Assembly: GCA_023627715.1 (NCBI GenBank)
Contig: JAMAHW010000068.1
Coordinates: 1-64,000 of the forward strand
Direction: 5' to 3'
Length of the DNA stretch: 64,000 nucleotides
Source of the DNA: Periconia sp. R9002
Lineage: Eukaryota; Ascomycota; Dothideomycetes; Pleosporales; Periconiaceae
Shown here: one piece after another, positions 11,406-23,772 of the stretch
Layout: each line of letters begins with the position of its first letter
How positions within the stretch are numbered: the first letter of the stretch is position 1
Made by a program: the position numbers and the translations under genes
The notes under the pieces: generated by a model
Told to the model about the DNA's origin: nothing
Database searches by the model: none
The model's input: the letters and a program-made list of their open reading frames with translations, nothing else

Positions 11406-14400
11406 ATGGAGGCCGATTGGGATGAGGTAAGGAGACCCTCTGTCCGCCGGTGCGCGCCACATTGCGCCATGATACGTGAATGACACCCCGCCGTCGCCAA
11501 ACGCACCACCTTCAACACCCCCGGATGAATGATGCTAAAACGAACGTGTAGCTTGCCATTGTTCAGCTCCCGCCGCCCGGGCTACATCTCCCTGCTACAC
11601 CGGTAGCCACCCTTGCCTTCGATACCTCCCAGGAGCTGCTGTGGACCGGGAATGACTATGGGAGAATCACATCATTTTACGGTCCCTCGCTCGAACGCTA
11701 CACTTCCTATCGCGGTCATGGCGCCTCAGAAGGTGCCGTAAAGCAGATCCTCTTCACAGACAAGGGCATTCTTTCCGTATCCAAACAAAGCGTTCATTAC
11801 TCGTTGCGCCGAGGCGTCACACAATGGCATCTAACGTGCGGCGCCCTCCTTCCTGGAGATCAAGGTCATTTCTAACAGTGTTAGACACCCCGATTTCAAA
11901 GAACTTCGATGCGTCAACTTCACGTCAAAGGGCACGCGCGAGATTCTGGTGGCAGGATGTCAGGACAAGATGTTCAAGATCGACGTAGAGAAGGGCTTCA
12001 TCACAGATACTGTGAGCCCCTGTGCTGTTCGTCTAGACTGCGTTTGCTGATTTTTTTTACAGCTGGACGCCGAAGCTCAGTATACAATCATGAAGAGGGC
12101 TGGCCAATACCTGTGCGCCGCCACTAAGAATGGAGGCATTCACGTCTTGGACTCGGGCACCTTGGCTGTTATCAAAATGTTCGAGGGACACACTGGCAGC
12201 ATAAGCGACATGGACGCTAAGGGCGACTTTCTCGCGACATGCGGCTGGTCTCCGCGACAGCAGTTTGGCTTCATGCTTGATCCCTTCACCAATGTATTCT
12301 CACTCAAAACCCTCAAGCAGCTTCCGCCCATTCCTTTCCACACCGGGGCCGCCTTTGTGCGCATGCACCCGCGCATGTCCACCACCGCCATCATAGCCTC
12401 CCAAAACGGCCAGATGCAGGTTATCGACCTAATGAACCCGGACTCGGCCAATCTCCGCCAGATCAACTTGTACGATTCGTATCTGACGGGTTTCGAGATG
12501 GCCCCGTCTGGAGAGGCATTTGCATTGGCCGACTCGAACTGCAACATCCACCTCTGGGGGTCGCCCTCCAAAGTTCACTTCCCCGAATTTAGTAATCCCA
12601 CAGAGTTTGCCGATCCCGCTATACCGCTCCCTAACATGGACTGGTCGTTGGACACGTAAGACCATCGGGCTCTATTTGACTAGAAATACTAACGTATCCA
12701 GACCCCTGAATACTGTGGGCATGCCCTTCTACAAGGAGCAGCTTCTGTCTAGCTGGCCGAGCCATATGATTTTTGCCGTGGGCGCACCGCCCCCCAAGAT
12801 CGACAGTGCGATACTCGGCAGCATGACCCGCACTGAGATTGGCTTCTTCGCGAAGAATCCCCGGACTAAGCGTCGGTATCAGGTCGAAGACACACGCCAG
12901 ACAGATCGCACCAACGATTCCTTGACCGCTCCCAAGTTCTTGAGTGAAAAAGCACGAGCTGCGCAATCGTCGAGCGAGACGGATGCAAAGATGGCCGAGA
13001 CGATGGAAACACTGACTGATATGCATCTCGATCAGGTGACGAGGAAAGATGTGCCGGCCATGTATGGAAATGTCGAAATCAAGTACAGCAAATTTGGTGT
13101 TGACGATTTTGATTTTGCCTACTACAACTCGACGCAGTATTCGGGCTTGGAGACACACATCTCCAACTCGTATGCTAATCCGCTGTTGCAGCTGTTTCGA
13201 TTCACGCCCATGATACGAAACCTAGCCCTCCGGCATACTGCCTCGCCGTGTCTGGCTGACAACTGCCTGTTGTGTGAGCTCGGGTTTCTCATTGATATGT
13301 TGGAAAAGGCGGCCGGACTCAACTGCCAGGCTTCCAATTTTCTCAAGACTTTCAATGGGCTACCGACTGCGAAGCAACTGAATCTATACGAAGATGCAGT
13401 GCCCAACGTCCCGCTGACTACACTGATCCAGGCACTCGGCCGCTTTCTACTTGACAAGATTTCTGAAGACTTCCGCGCGATGCTACCCACTCCTAACAGA
13501 CCGTCCATGATGGATCATGTGCTGGAGACGCAAGCAAGAGCCAGCATGAGGTGTGCGCAATGCCATAACGAGACTATCCGCGAAGGCCGGACGTATGTCA
13601 ACGAACTCGTGTATCCTGCAAAGCACGCAATAAAGAACTCCCGCGCACCGCGGCCCACATTCTCACAAATACTCAAGGCAAGTGTTGAGCGCCAGGATCA
13701 GACCCGAGGCTGGTGCAACAAGTGCAACCGTTACCAGCAGATGCTGCACAGAAAGACGATTCAGTCGATTCCTGGCGTGCTCATGCTCAACGCTGCCATC
13801 CAGAGTCCAGAGGCGAAACTGCTCTGGTGTATTCCTAATTGGCTTCCGCAGGAGATTGGCATCATAGTGGATCAAGGCCAATTCTACTGCTTCGAGGGCC
13901 AGGACCTGAAGCTTCACCTACAGCGCGGGGTGTTCGACATTGCTGTATACGAACTCATTGGCGTTGTAGCGGACATCAACAGCGGGGAGCACCAGAAGCC
14001 ACACCTGGTTGCCACCATCAACACGGCGCCCTCTTCTCGCCAGCCAGAAACCGAAGACAAATGGCACTTGTTTAACGATTTCCTGGTGCGCCCGATTTCA
14101 AAGGAAGAGGCGTTGCGCTTCGAGCCCAGCTGGAAACTCCCGTCCATGGTCGCTTTCCAGTCCAAATCTGCTAGGAACAGAATTGACGACTCGTGGAAAG
14201 AGAACCTCGACACGCACGTCCTCTATAAATCTCCTTCTACCCCCTCCGACTCCAAATTCAAACTCCTTGACCCATCCACCGAATCGCCGCGCCCCGGCTA
14301 CCCCGTTGCCATCGACGCCGAATTTATTAGGCTGCAGTCTGAAGAAATTGAGATCAAAGCCGACGGCACGCGCGAAACCATTCGTCCAGACCGCAAAGGC

Positions 14401-15084
14401 CTCGCTCGCGTCTCCGTGTGCCGTGGCGCTGGCGAAGAAGCCGGCCTCCCCTTCATCGACGACTACATTGCCGTCAAGGAGCACGTCGTTGACTACCTCA
14501 CAGCCTGGTCCGGCATTTCGCCAGGAGACCTTGACCCCTCAACGTCGCACCACCCGCTCGTCTCGCTCAAAGCCGCCTACAAGAAACTCTGGCTGCTGCT
14601 CAACCTCGGCTGCGTTTTCGTCGGACACAGTCTCGCCAACGACTTCCGCACCATCAACATGCACGTCCCGCGCAAGCAGGTCGTCGACACAGTCGACCTC
14701 TTCTTCAAGCCCTCGCTGCACCGCAAGCTCAACCTCAAGTTCCTCGCGTGGTGTGTCCTCAAGGAGGACATTCAGCAGGACACACACGACTCTATCGAAG
14801 ACGCCACTACAGCCCTCAAGCTGTGGCGCAAGTACGAGGAGTTTTGCGACGCCGGCGTGCTCGAGCAGATGCTGGATGATGTCTACGCGCGCGGAAGCCA
14901 GGTCCGGTTCCGCGCCCCAGGCTCCGAGACCAAACCTCCTCCGACGAGAGCGGGCGGGGATCGAGATACGCCCGAGCCGGAGGGCAATGGAGGGAATGGG
15001 AATGGGACGGGAAATAATGTGTTGACGACGCCGAGGAAGGGCAATTCGTTTGGGAGGGTTGGGTTTAGGAGTCCGATGCGTTGA
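11406..15084 (+). CDS. PAN2: PAN2, catalytic subunit of the PAN2-PAN3 deadenylase
   Basis: Exons 11406-11426, 11552-11835, 11879-12011, 12063-12655 and 12702-15084 give 1137 aa, normal for PAN2. The first exon encodes only MEADWDE, a start also known from related PAN2 proteins. The N-terminal WD40 propeller (LLWTGNDYGRITSFYG, VAGCQDKMFKIDV) is followed by the catalytically dead ubiquitin-hydrolase-like domain with CAQC and CNKC pairs. The C-terminal DEDDh exonuclease is intact: AIDAEFI (D, E), HSLANDFRTIN (D) and HDSIEDATTALKLW (H, D). PAN2-PAN3 shortens poly(A) tails in the cytoplasm, guided by poly(A)-binding protein. Intron two is 43 nt and was inferred because the uninterrupted frame hits a TAA; splicing it restores VRHPDFKELRC. 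Confidence 0.94.
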
Positions 15085-15977
15085 TGTGGTGGTTTGGTCT
15101 TTTCGGTCCTTTTCTTTTCTGGTGTTGGAGACTTTTTCCTTCTTCTTGTTAGTCATGGATCAAATCAGATCGGAGACGATTGAATTGCAGTTCATGTTAC
15201 ATGTGCGTGTTTGTGTGTGAAGTCTTTTTCGTTGTTAGTGTCATATCTTCCGTCTCTACCACATCCTCCTTCTTCCCACTTGAAAGTTGGAAACGTAACA
15301 ATCGGAACGTATGTAAAGTAAATCCTCAAAGAAGTTATCATACATACGCAAGAACCAATACTCAATCTTGATCTCGATCCCTCAATTCGTCTTCCTCTTC
15401 CTGTTCTCATAGTGAGTATGACCTTGGTAATGCTATGTATATGCGTGCTCAATATTGTTGAAACTATTATATAGTTATGTATCTAGGAGGATAAGATGAG
15501 ATTGATTGCAGAGATTCATGGGATGTTTTTGGTGGAGGGGGTTTATGGAGGTGAGGGAGATTATAATACATTAACAGTGGCTCAAAAAGCCACACGATGT
15601 GGCATCTAGTAAGGAAAAAACTTAGTATCTAGGGTAAGACCGCAGAACATTCCCTTGACACATATATATATAGTCGGTCAGAGGTTTGTCTAGCGCTAAT
15701 ACCCATGACACAGTTTTTAGGTGACAAATTACGCTATATCTCGTGCTACTTGTCACTGAAGTAGACAGCAAACGGACAGTCCTAAATTCTGGTCACGTCA
15801 TCCTGCTATACGCCCTAGCCTGACGTTAGTATACCTTTTTAGACCCATGTCGACACAGGGCACGTGCCAAGGGCGTGCCCTCCTCCTCATCGACAGCGGA
15901 CAGTGTGACCTGTCTTCCTCACACACCTTACCTTCTGCACCTGCACAGCCCTCGTATACCTGGTAGATACAGCAACC
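15085..15977. other. Intergenic, PAN2 3' flank
   Basis: No gene seen. The first half holds the PAN2 3' UTR; the stretch from about 15580 holds the promoter of the next gene, with a pyrimidine-rich section just before its start. Confidence 0.5.
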
Positions 15978-17378
15978 ATGGCACTACGATCGACAATCTC
16001 GGCTCTCTCCAATATCACGGAGGATCCGAATCACTTTCCAACAGCATCAGGAAATGAGGCTGCACTGGATGAGTTCAGCGAGGAGGTGAGTCTTCCCATG
16101 AGCGATCAGGAGAGGCTTGAATATACGCAGGCGATAGCAGCCACTGCTGCCGCTCAAGTCCTAGAACCTGTCGGTTTGGACGATATACCGGGCCTGAACG
16201 CTCTCGATGTCGACAGATATATCGAGCTCATGGAGCGTATTCCCAAAGATGGTCTCGTACCACTGATCGAAGCAGGGTACGAGGACGAGCTGGCATCAGA
16301 TAGCCCGCTAGGTAAGCTTCTTCTCAACGAAGACATCACAAATGCATGGACACTAGCATGCACCCTCTTCTTCAGTCAGATGCACGGCGATTGTCTGCAC
16401 GCAGCAATCGCTGGCAATCTCGACCTGGCTTATAGAAAAAGCCAGCACGATGGAACCTCGCTCGCGCCCTACCTTGACATGCTCAAGGAGCGCGGCAAGG
16501 ACCATCCGTGTTGCTATCTCCGCGTCTTCACAGACGACAAGGGCGAGTCGATGCCCTTGGATGATCTTGAGGAGATAGCCTCGCTCATGCGATCGTACGC
16601 CGAGCAGGCGTTCGATACGTACGACGAGTGGTTGATATACCAAACAGAAGCAAGATCCTCCCGCTTCCTTTCCAAAGCGGACACCCTCGACCTGTCGCCC
16701 ATGCAGCTGACAACCATTTCCCGCTGGGCTGCCGCAGTCACCCGGCGTATCACCATAGCCAGACAGACCGGCGACACTACCCTCGCGTCGCTCGCTCTCG
16801 GCCAACACGTCTCATACCGCCTCAACTCCTACGAGCGCGAAGACCACCTTGAAGACGGCTCATGCATGTCATGGCTGGGCGAGCTCTTCACCACTGCCTG
16901 CGAGGAGAAATGGCCCGGCAAGTACGCCTTCAAGTCCTTCGCCGTGTGCCTCCCCTTCGACGACGCCTTCGGCCACTGGCTCGAGACTATCGACCCCGCC
17001 AGCCTCTCCCTCCCGCCCTTCTCCTCCCCAGAAGACCGCGGGACGTACTGGCTTAACAACGAGCAGTGGGTCTTCGCCACCACCGCCATCAACGCCAACC
17101 TGGAACTAGAGCTCGGTCGGCGGAACGAACTGATCAACAAGCACAGGCGGAAAATATTCCAGCCCATCCTGGAAAAGCTCTGGGCAGACCTCGCGGAGAC
17201 CAGAGAAAGCCTCCGGCTCATTTACGAGATGCGCGATGAAATCGCCGAAGATCCTTCTCTCTTCGACGACTGGCCTGAGATGCTTGCGAAAAATGAGGAG
17301 AATCTCGAGCATGCAAAGGCCTTGGAGGCAAACCTTGAGAAGTATCGGAAACTCAAGCGCAGCATCATGGGCGAGTGA
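15978..17378 (+). CDS. Conserved-looking hypothetical protein, 466 aa
   Basis: Intronless, 466 aa, with a good start context (CAACCATGG). GC-rich third positions and even amino acid use indicate a real gene. I do not recognise the family. The protein is acidic and mostly helical, with no signal peptide or membrane span. Readable landmarks are a short repeat-like VDRYIELMERIPKDG segment near residue 90, a central TISRWAAAVTRRITIARQTG helix, and a C-terminal helical region from about residue 380 (LELGRRNELINKHRRKIF to the end) that could form a coiled coil. It follows PAN2 on the same strand after a 0.9-kb gap. Cytosolic or nuclear location is the default inference. Confidence 0.75.
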   Translation: MALRSTISALSNITEDPNHFPTASGNEAALDEFSEEVSLPMSDQERLEYTQAIAATAAAQVLEPVGLDDIPGLNALDVDRYIELMERIPKDGLVPLIEAGYEDELASDSPLGKLLLNEDITNAWTLACTLFFSQMHGDCLHAAIAGNLDLAYRKSQHDGTSLAPYLDMLKERGKDHPCCYLRVFTDDKGESMPLDDLEEIASLMRSYAEQAFDTYDEWLIYQTEARSSRFLSKADTLDLSPMQLTTISRWAAAVTRRITIARQTGDTTLASLALGQHVSYRLNSYEREDHLEDGSCMSWLGELFTTACEEKWPGKYAFKSFAVCLPFDDAFGHWLETIDPASLSLPPFSSPEDRGTYWLNNEQWVFATTAINANLELELGRRNELINKHRRKIFQPILEKLWADLAETRESLRLIYEMRDEIAEDPSLFDDWPEMLAKNEENLEHAKALEANLEKYRKLKRSIMGE

Positions 17379-17548
17379 GTAAGGGCAGGGTATCAGCATT
17401 CTGCTTTCTCTCACCACAGAATATGCAAAATCTGTGTCTCTACATAAGAACTACTCTCATTGTGAAGAGTAGTGCGGAATAGGAGAAATTCCGTCATCCG
17501 GGATATGGAAAATCCCTTTTTTTCCGGGGGGGAATTGGGAGTCGATTC

Positions 17549-17588
<40 letters not shown>

Positions 17589-17763
17589 CACATGTTTGCG
17601 TATGGAACTTTGTTTCCTTCACTTGTCTGTATAAAATTCCATAGAAGTGCTAGAATCGATGAATCCCCTCCGATTTTGACTTCAAATGACCGTGATTCCA
17701 ATCGTGAGTGAACGTTGAATTCAAGTAAAACAGTATAAACTTTCTATCCAACACTATCACCTT
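17379..17763. other. Convergent intergenic region
   Basis: The 385 bp between the stops of the hypothetical gene and the serine-protease-like gene contain no coding signal; the main feature is a long poly-T tract. Confidence 0.5.
17553..17588. repeat. 36-nt poly-T run
   Basis: An uninterrupted run of T directly followed by CACATG. It may be the poly-A tail of a minus-strand retro-insertion or simple homopolymer expansion; no target-site duplication was recognised. Confidence 0.85.
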
Positions 17764-20076
17764 CTATGCGTCTGGGAATGAGATATTTACACCAGATACA
17801 GCCTCTTTCAGTAGCATTGCAGTTTTGACATCTTCAAACACTTTACGCATTGGCAACATGTGTGCATAGGCCTCGTGCTCGTAGACTGCAATGAGCATTC
17901 CTACCAAGGCACTCCCCCGGACTACCCATGCGCCGGAAAACCCGCGCTCTGAATTGCGTTAGTGGGAAGATGGGAGCTCAGATCGAGGGACGTACCTAGC
18001 GGAGCCTCAGTAGCAATCTTCCTCGTCTGAAACAGACTCGTTTTGTCCATGAAAAGAGCATCATCTTCGAGAATGTAACCACCTCTTGCGTCGCAGCCAG
18101 AACAGATGATGCGCACTGGACCACTAGTGACTTCTTCAGCGACATGCGTAATAAAGTGTGTTTGAGGTTCCTGGCTGGGAGGTAGGGGTACTTGGTAGCA
18201 GTTGCTTGGAAAGATACCACGTCTGATACGGATAAGTGCGACGTCTGCGCCATCAAAGCAGTTGTAGACAGCGGAGTGAGATCGGGCGTTGTTCTCGTTT
18301 TGGCCCTTCGCGCGTGGTGCCGGTATGGGTAGGCAAAGGCTGGAGTAACATATCGCGCTGTGTTCGAGGCGGACTACGTGGGCGCTTCCTATACCGTCTT
18401 GTAATATCGACGAGATATCGATCGTCGTATCTGGTTTGAGCATCAGCTGCAACGCAACGCGCAGGTGTAGTTTGATACAACTTACTTACAGAGTCCTGCG
18501 ATACTATCAATGATCTCTCCGTTGCTTCGAACTTTGGAGCCAGTTTAGTGATGTCGATTGTGGCAAAGAATGCATGCGCAGTAGTGATACCGTATAGGTT
18601 GCCATTGATGTTGATAAGTCCGCCGATGACACTCTTAACCACTACTGGTTCACCCGCTCCCTCGTAAACGTTAAAGTGAATTACACTTCCACATGTCGAA
18701 TAACTTTTTCTCGTAGGTATATTACTTCCTCTAAGATTATGAGAGACAGAACCTTTGAATCTCGCCTGTGCAGACTGTATTGCATGTGGCGATATTCTCT
18801 TCTGAAATCCCAAGCAACCAAATGCATAGCGAGGAGTATCCAGACGAACATGAATCTGATAGCCGGACAAGTACGATAGGTCAGCGACAGCTTTTGTGAT
18901 GCAGTCGCGGCACTTTCGGCTGCCGCACCGGATCCATATTGCAGGGGACAAGGCGACGAGGTGTGGATGCTCCTTTTCGACCTGTCCGGACATGCACAGT
19001 TCCAGCTCGATCATGCAGTCATCACGTGGAAGGCTCGGTGGAAGGGTTAAAAGAGCGGAGCGGAGGTCTGTGGCGAGGCGGGCGCGGAGAGGGACCCATT
19101 GGGCGTGGGCTGCTTTCGAGGGCGGGCGGTCTCTCAATTTGGCTACGTATGTGCCTGATTTTGGGGAATACAGGGACGGAGACGTGAGAAGTACGTGCAC
19201 TTTGTTCGAGCTATCTCGATCGAGTTCCGTGGGGGGTGAAACGGTGGGTACCAAGGGTGGCGTAACGGTGGTTTCCAAAGCTGTGTTGTTCCTCCCTTCG
19301 ACATGAGTCGCTTGAGTGACGGCGGGTTCCTTGATGGCCCTCGAAACTTGAGGTCGTACCGACGTGGGTACCGACTTTGGCTTTGCTGTAGTGCGGCGAG
19401 TGGGTTGCAATTCGATTCCTTCTACTTTCTTTTCCGACTTCCTTGTACTGATATGTTTGATACGCTCCCATAGTTTCAACCTTCTGTAGGATTTGCCAGT
19501 ATCAGATACGCCAGGCACTGAGTGCACTATACCAGACCTCGAAAAATCTCTTTCCCACTGTATTGATGAGACACTGGGTGGTCTTGAAGTCCCTGGATTT
19601 CCAATTTTCGGCCCACTAGGCTCAACTGGGTTATGCTGTATCTTCGCCGCGGGCGTGCTTCTTTGATCTGTCGCCGCAGCTATTTGATCACGGTCCTCGG
19701 GCTTTTGGATTTCCTCCCTTTGCACTACAATGTCAAGAACAATATTCTGGTTTGCTAGAGAGCGTTCTGGCTTCAGTAATTCCCCTTTCATTTCCTCATC
19801 TCCATCTTGGCCTACGAGCTCGAGATTCCGAGAGACCGTTGACGATGCCGCTTGATGCGACTCCGCCAGATGTAAAGAACTCTGCACACTATCTACCGGA
19901 TGAGTTTCCCCGTTATTCTGGCTCTTCAGGTTTTCATTGCTTCCATTCAGATTTGCCATTGGAATTATCGTGGCAGTCTCTTTAATGCGAGGCTCATGCC
20001 GGGGAACTTCGAGACCGGGATCCAGAAGGTCCCTAGCCCGTGCCTTCCGCTGAACAGGCAACGTGATAGCTTCCAT
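17764..20076 (-). CDS. Large protein with C-terminal trypsin-like serine protease domain
   Basis: Exons 20076-18490, 18446-17996 and 17948-17764 encode 740 aa. Residues 1-300 are low-complexity and polar with basic segments (GKSYRRLKLWERIKHI), probably disordered. The C-terminal 250 residues read like a chymotrypsin-fold protease: His501 in YGITTAHAFF, Asp597 in FDGADVALIRI and Ser684 in ERGFSGAWVV, in the correct order and spacing. The region before His (IGGLININGNLYG) matches the first beta-barrel strands. There is no signal peptide, so an intracellular protease is implied. The usual GDSGG is replaced by GFSGA, so activity is uncertain. Fungal orphans with such intracellular trypsin-like domains are not well characterised to my knowledge. 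Introns of 43 and 47 nt are phase-consistent. Confidence 0.75.
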
Positions 20077-20825
20077 TCGCGGATGCTGTGAATACCGCGA
20101 TAGACCAACGTGATAGTAATGGGGTAGATGGAAAATGTCACAAATTTAGGCAAGATCGCACGTTCTTGTTTGCATCAATCCCGGAATGCAGAAATCTCAT
20201 CACCACTTCGGCTGTGCAATGCCACCCCCGCCCCCACTGCTTATTCATTCAGCCTTGCATCTGACTGTATTTAAAACGCTCACTCTTTGTCACAGGAGAC
20301 CTGAGCGGCATTCCAACATGATGCAGACAATTCATAAATTCCTAGACCTCTTATAACCTGCATGCGTGTAGCCGCGCCGCATTTGCGCTTCGTTTATTGC
20401 GCTAATGCAGCGTGATAAGTATTCTGAACTCAGTTTTGAGGGTGTTGAAATGAGTGATGGGATTGATATTGGCCTCTTCGGCCTGCATGGAAATTGGCTG
20501 TTCTTCAGTGCGTGCATCGTAGTCTGCTGGAGGGCTTAGTTATTGAACAGAGTTTTGCCGCCATGTGTCTCGAGAGAAGGGTCGGGGCAGTGTGCATATG
20601 ACGCTACCGCTCTGGCGGCGTCACACAAGGCGCAGAGGGCCTCTACGTTTCCCCGCGATAGAGGCACAGTCGAAGAGTCGGCAATAAATAAGCAAGGTTT
20701 TCATGACGAGGGCTGGTCGCAGTGACACTTCTTTACACCACCCGTCGATGTGTTGCTGGGACTTTGTTTTAAGCATATTTAACTTTTACGTTGCCTTTAT
20801 CGTAAGATCAAATAACTATCCCTTC
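20077..20825. other. Divergent intergenic region
   Basis: The 750 bp between the divergent serine-protease-like and P450 genes carry no credible gene and should contain both promoters. Confidence 0.5.
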
Positions 20826-22511
20826 ATGATGAGTTCTCTTTCATTTGAAGGCCAGCCCTCCAACATCTGGCTCACCTCACTCGCATTCATTTTCTTTGTA
20901 GGTTTCACTGCTATTAAACCTAGTTCGCATGGAAACTCACAGTACGTCCCAGTGGCTCGCGGCTATTGCAATCAAGAGACTGTGGTTCCATCCGCTCTCA
21001 GTGTACCCAGGACCGCCGTTGTGGGCTACTAGTCGGATCCCTTACGTTTTGTCGCTTCTCCGAGGCAGATTGAACGATGACATGATGAAAATGCACAACA
21101 AATATGGTGAGATCGTTAGATTAGGGCCGAATGAGATTTCGTTCTCCACGGCAGACGCATGGAAAGACATCTACATGAATCGACCAGGCCACAAAGAATC
21201 GAAGAAAGATCCGGTCTGGTATATCGGTATGGGATTGTCACTCCTGGTTGGGCATCGCTGATAAAAGGTCAAAGCACCGAATGACATGCCTCAAAACATC
21301 GTCACTACGACCGATATCAACGTCCGCGCACGAATGCGCCGTCTTCTTGCGCCATCATTTACAGAAAAAGCTCTCCATGAACAAGCTCCTGTTTTAGAAC
21401 ATTATGCAAATCTGTTCATGGACCGTGTTCAAAGCATTTACGACAACAACAGTAAACAAGGAAAACCTACTGTTCTCAACTTCCTCGACTGGACAAATTT
21501 CTACACCATGGACATCATCGGCGACCTAGGCATCGGCGAATCTTTCCATTGCCTCGAAGAAAGCGCTTACCACCCTTGGGTCCAAACCCTCTACAACTTC
21601 TTCAAAGGAATGGTGTTTGCGGCCGCAGCGCGTTTCTTCCCCATCACAAACTTCCTCCTCCATCACATGATCCCAAAAGACATCCTAGACAAGCAAAAAG
21701 CGCACACGGATTTCGTCAACGAGAAAATCCTGCAGCGGCTGGAGATGTCTACGAATCGACCGGACCTGATCACACCTTTCTTGAAAGACATGGAGACGGC
21801 GTCGGAAAAGATGTCCTTGGGGGAGATCCAATCCACCTTCGCGGTTATATTGGTGGCGGGGTCAGAAACCACCGCCACAACGCTGGTAGGTATATGGTAC
21901 CAGCTCGCTCTAAATCCGAGCGTGCAGCAGAAATTGTGGAGAGACTTGAGTCGCAGGTTCAAGCGGGAGGAAGACGTTAGTGTTGAATCAACCAAGGACA
22001 TACCTTATTTGGATGCCGTCATCAATGAAGCGCTCAGACTCTGCTATGCAATCCCCGGCGGCTTACCACGTGTAGTGCCCGAAGGTGGTGACATCTACGT
22101 AGGCAAATACCTGCCTGGTGGTGTAAGTTCTTCCTATCTCACCTTTCCCTTCCACTAACACAGAAAAAAAAGACCCAAATCTCCATCCGCCCACACGTCG
22201 TTCTCCATTCCGATAAATACTTCAAAAACGCGAATCAATTTGTTCCAGAGCGCTGGCTCCCGCTGGATCAACGCCCAGAAGCTTACCGGGCTGATCATCT
22301 GGCTGCGAACCAGCCGTTCAACGTTGGCCCTACGAACTGCATTGGTAAACCGCTTGCATGGGCTGAAATGAGAGTCATTGTGGCTAAGGTGATTTGGAAG
22401 TATGATTTATCGATGGCTGAGGGTTGTGAGTTTACGTGGAAGGCACTAAGGAAGATGATGATTGTGCAAAAGGACCCGCTTTGGCTTAAAGTGGTGAGGA
22501 GGGATTCTTGA
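20826..22511 (+). CDS. Cytochrome P450, CYP65-like
   Basis: Exons 20826-20897, 20953-21226, 21275-22122 and 22173-22511 give 510 aa. The N-terminus is a membrane anchor (IWLTSLAFIFFWLAAIAIK) leading into HPLSVYPGPP, the Pro-rich hinge. The I-helix reads AGSETTATT, the K-helix NEALRL (ExxR), then FVPERW and the heme loop FNVGPTNCIGKPLA with Cys454 as ligand. The layout and the LGPNEISFST segment resemble isotrichodermin C-15 hydroxylase-type (CYP65) P450s, which act in the ER membrane with a reductase partner on secondary metabolites. Thr452 replaces the usual heme-loop Arg. The last acceptor is ambiguous between 22163 and 22172 (KKK extra). It may work with the downstream oxidase; no synthase gene is present. 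Confidence 0.87.
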
Positions 22512-23772
22512 ATGTCTTGAGAACTAGAATGATGGTGTTGTTTTATATGGCCAAATTTCGTAGAAGGAATCGAGCGAGTAAACAACGAAAGATGATTTTA
22601 GCTACTTTTTTGCTATATTAAACTATAAAGTTTTCTTGCCTTTTGCCTGGGTCTTGAATCAAAGTTTTCCCCATGAACTGATTTCATCCGTGATGGATGT
22701 GCCGCAGTCTCTGTGCCTCAGTATTCCGTTTGAGCGGACTGTGCCAACGGCTCATAGTGGAGTCGGTGTGCCGCACGCGCGCATGGGGTAAATAAGAAAG
22801 AAACCCGGGCCGGTTACATTGAACATTGAACCCTTTGCATGCAAGCCTGCCCGTCATTCATCATGCAAACACGCTAAAATTCCTAACACATATGCAATCT
22901 AGCTGCAGAACGCTTGAATCTCAAGACAGAGTAAAATAGGCGGCGAATGGTGCCGCAGATTTGTCTGTTGGGTGCCGAAGCCCTTTATAAGTTTCGTCGT
23001 CTCATGCTCGCACAAAAGAGGCTGGACAGAGCGGAATTGGTGCAGTCGATCAAGGCTATCAAACTATTTACCGACGTTACTGATGTGTTCGGAGCTAGGT
23101 ATATCGTAAAAGATCCAATGAATCGAACCCGTATAATGACTTGTATGTATGATTAAGCTAGGCCAGTCTGATCTCTAACAGGCTAGGTACAAAGCTTGAG
23201 GTTAAACGAGCGCAGATCTTAATGCGAGTGGAGCTCGAAGAGGAACAACATGTTGCCAGGGGGGTTATTACAAACAATGTGCTATTGTGAGTTTATCTAC
23301 ATTAAAAATAGTTTTACTGAGTAAAATAATGCCCCCTAGAACTATACATGCATGTGTGTCAGCAGTCCTCAGCTGGATACCGTTGGACTCTCAACGGTCG
23401 TATTCGAACGGTCTACCGATGCTCGTGGCTAGCTGCATCAATATAACCACACCGAACTCTGAGAACTCAAGAACCATGGCAAATGCACTTCGTTTTCAGG
23501 CGTTGCTGGACGAGTTTTACTCATCTTGGTAGTGTCTAGCAGTGCTCGCTGCTGGATCCTGAGAGGCCTAGCTAACAAGCGGTGTCGATTTTGTGGTAGC
23601 TGGGGAAGTTCGTAACACAGTCAGCCTCGCCAGCCTCATATACTTGGCATGACATTTGGATGCGAGAATATGAATATTTTCGGCTTCAAATGATGCTTAT
23701 AAGGAAGAAAAGTGGGCCTCTAAAACAAGAATTCACATACTTCCATTACATTTTGAACGATTCACCAATAAA
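22512..23772. other. Intergenic, no gene seen
   Basis: About 1.26 kb of AT-rich DNA between the P450 and the oxidase. Short open frames (22947-23156, 23287-23532) do not look like proteins. A tRNA B-box-like string on the minus strand near 23116 does not fold into a cloverleaf. Confidence 0.5.

Noticed and set aside
14009..15025. 338-codon plus-strand open frame rich in Ser/Thr/Pro
   Set aside because: Out-of-frame shadow of PAN2, whose exonuclease motifs are in the other frame.
23100..23175. Minus-strand B-box-like GGGTTCGATTC
   Set aside because: The T-stem does not pair and no matching acceptor stem is found.
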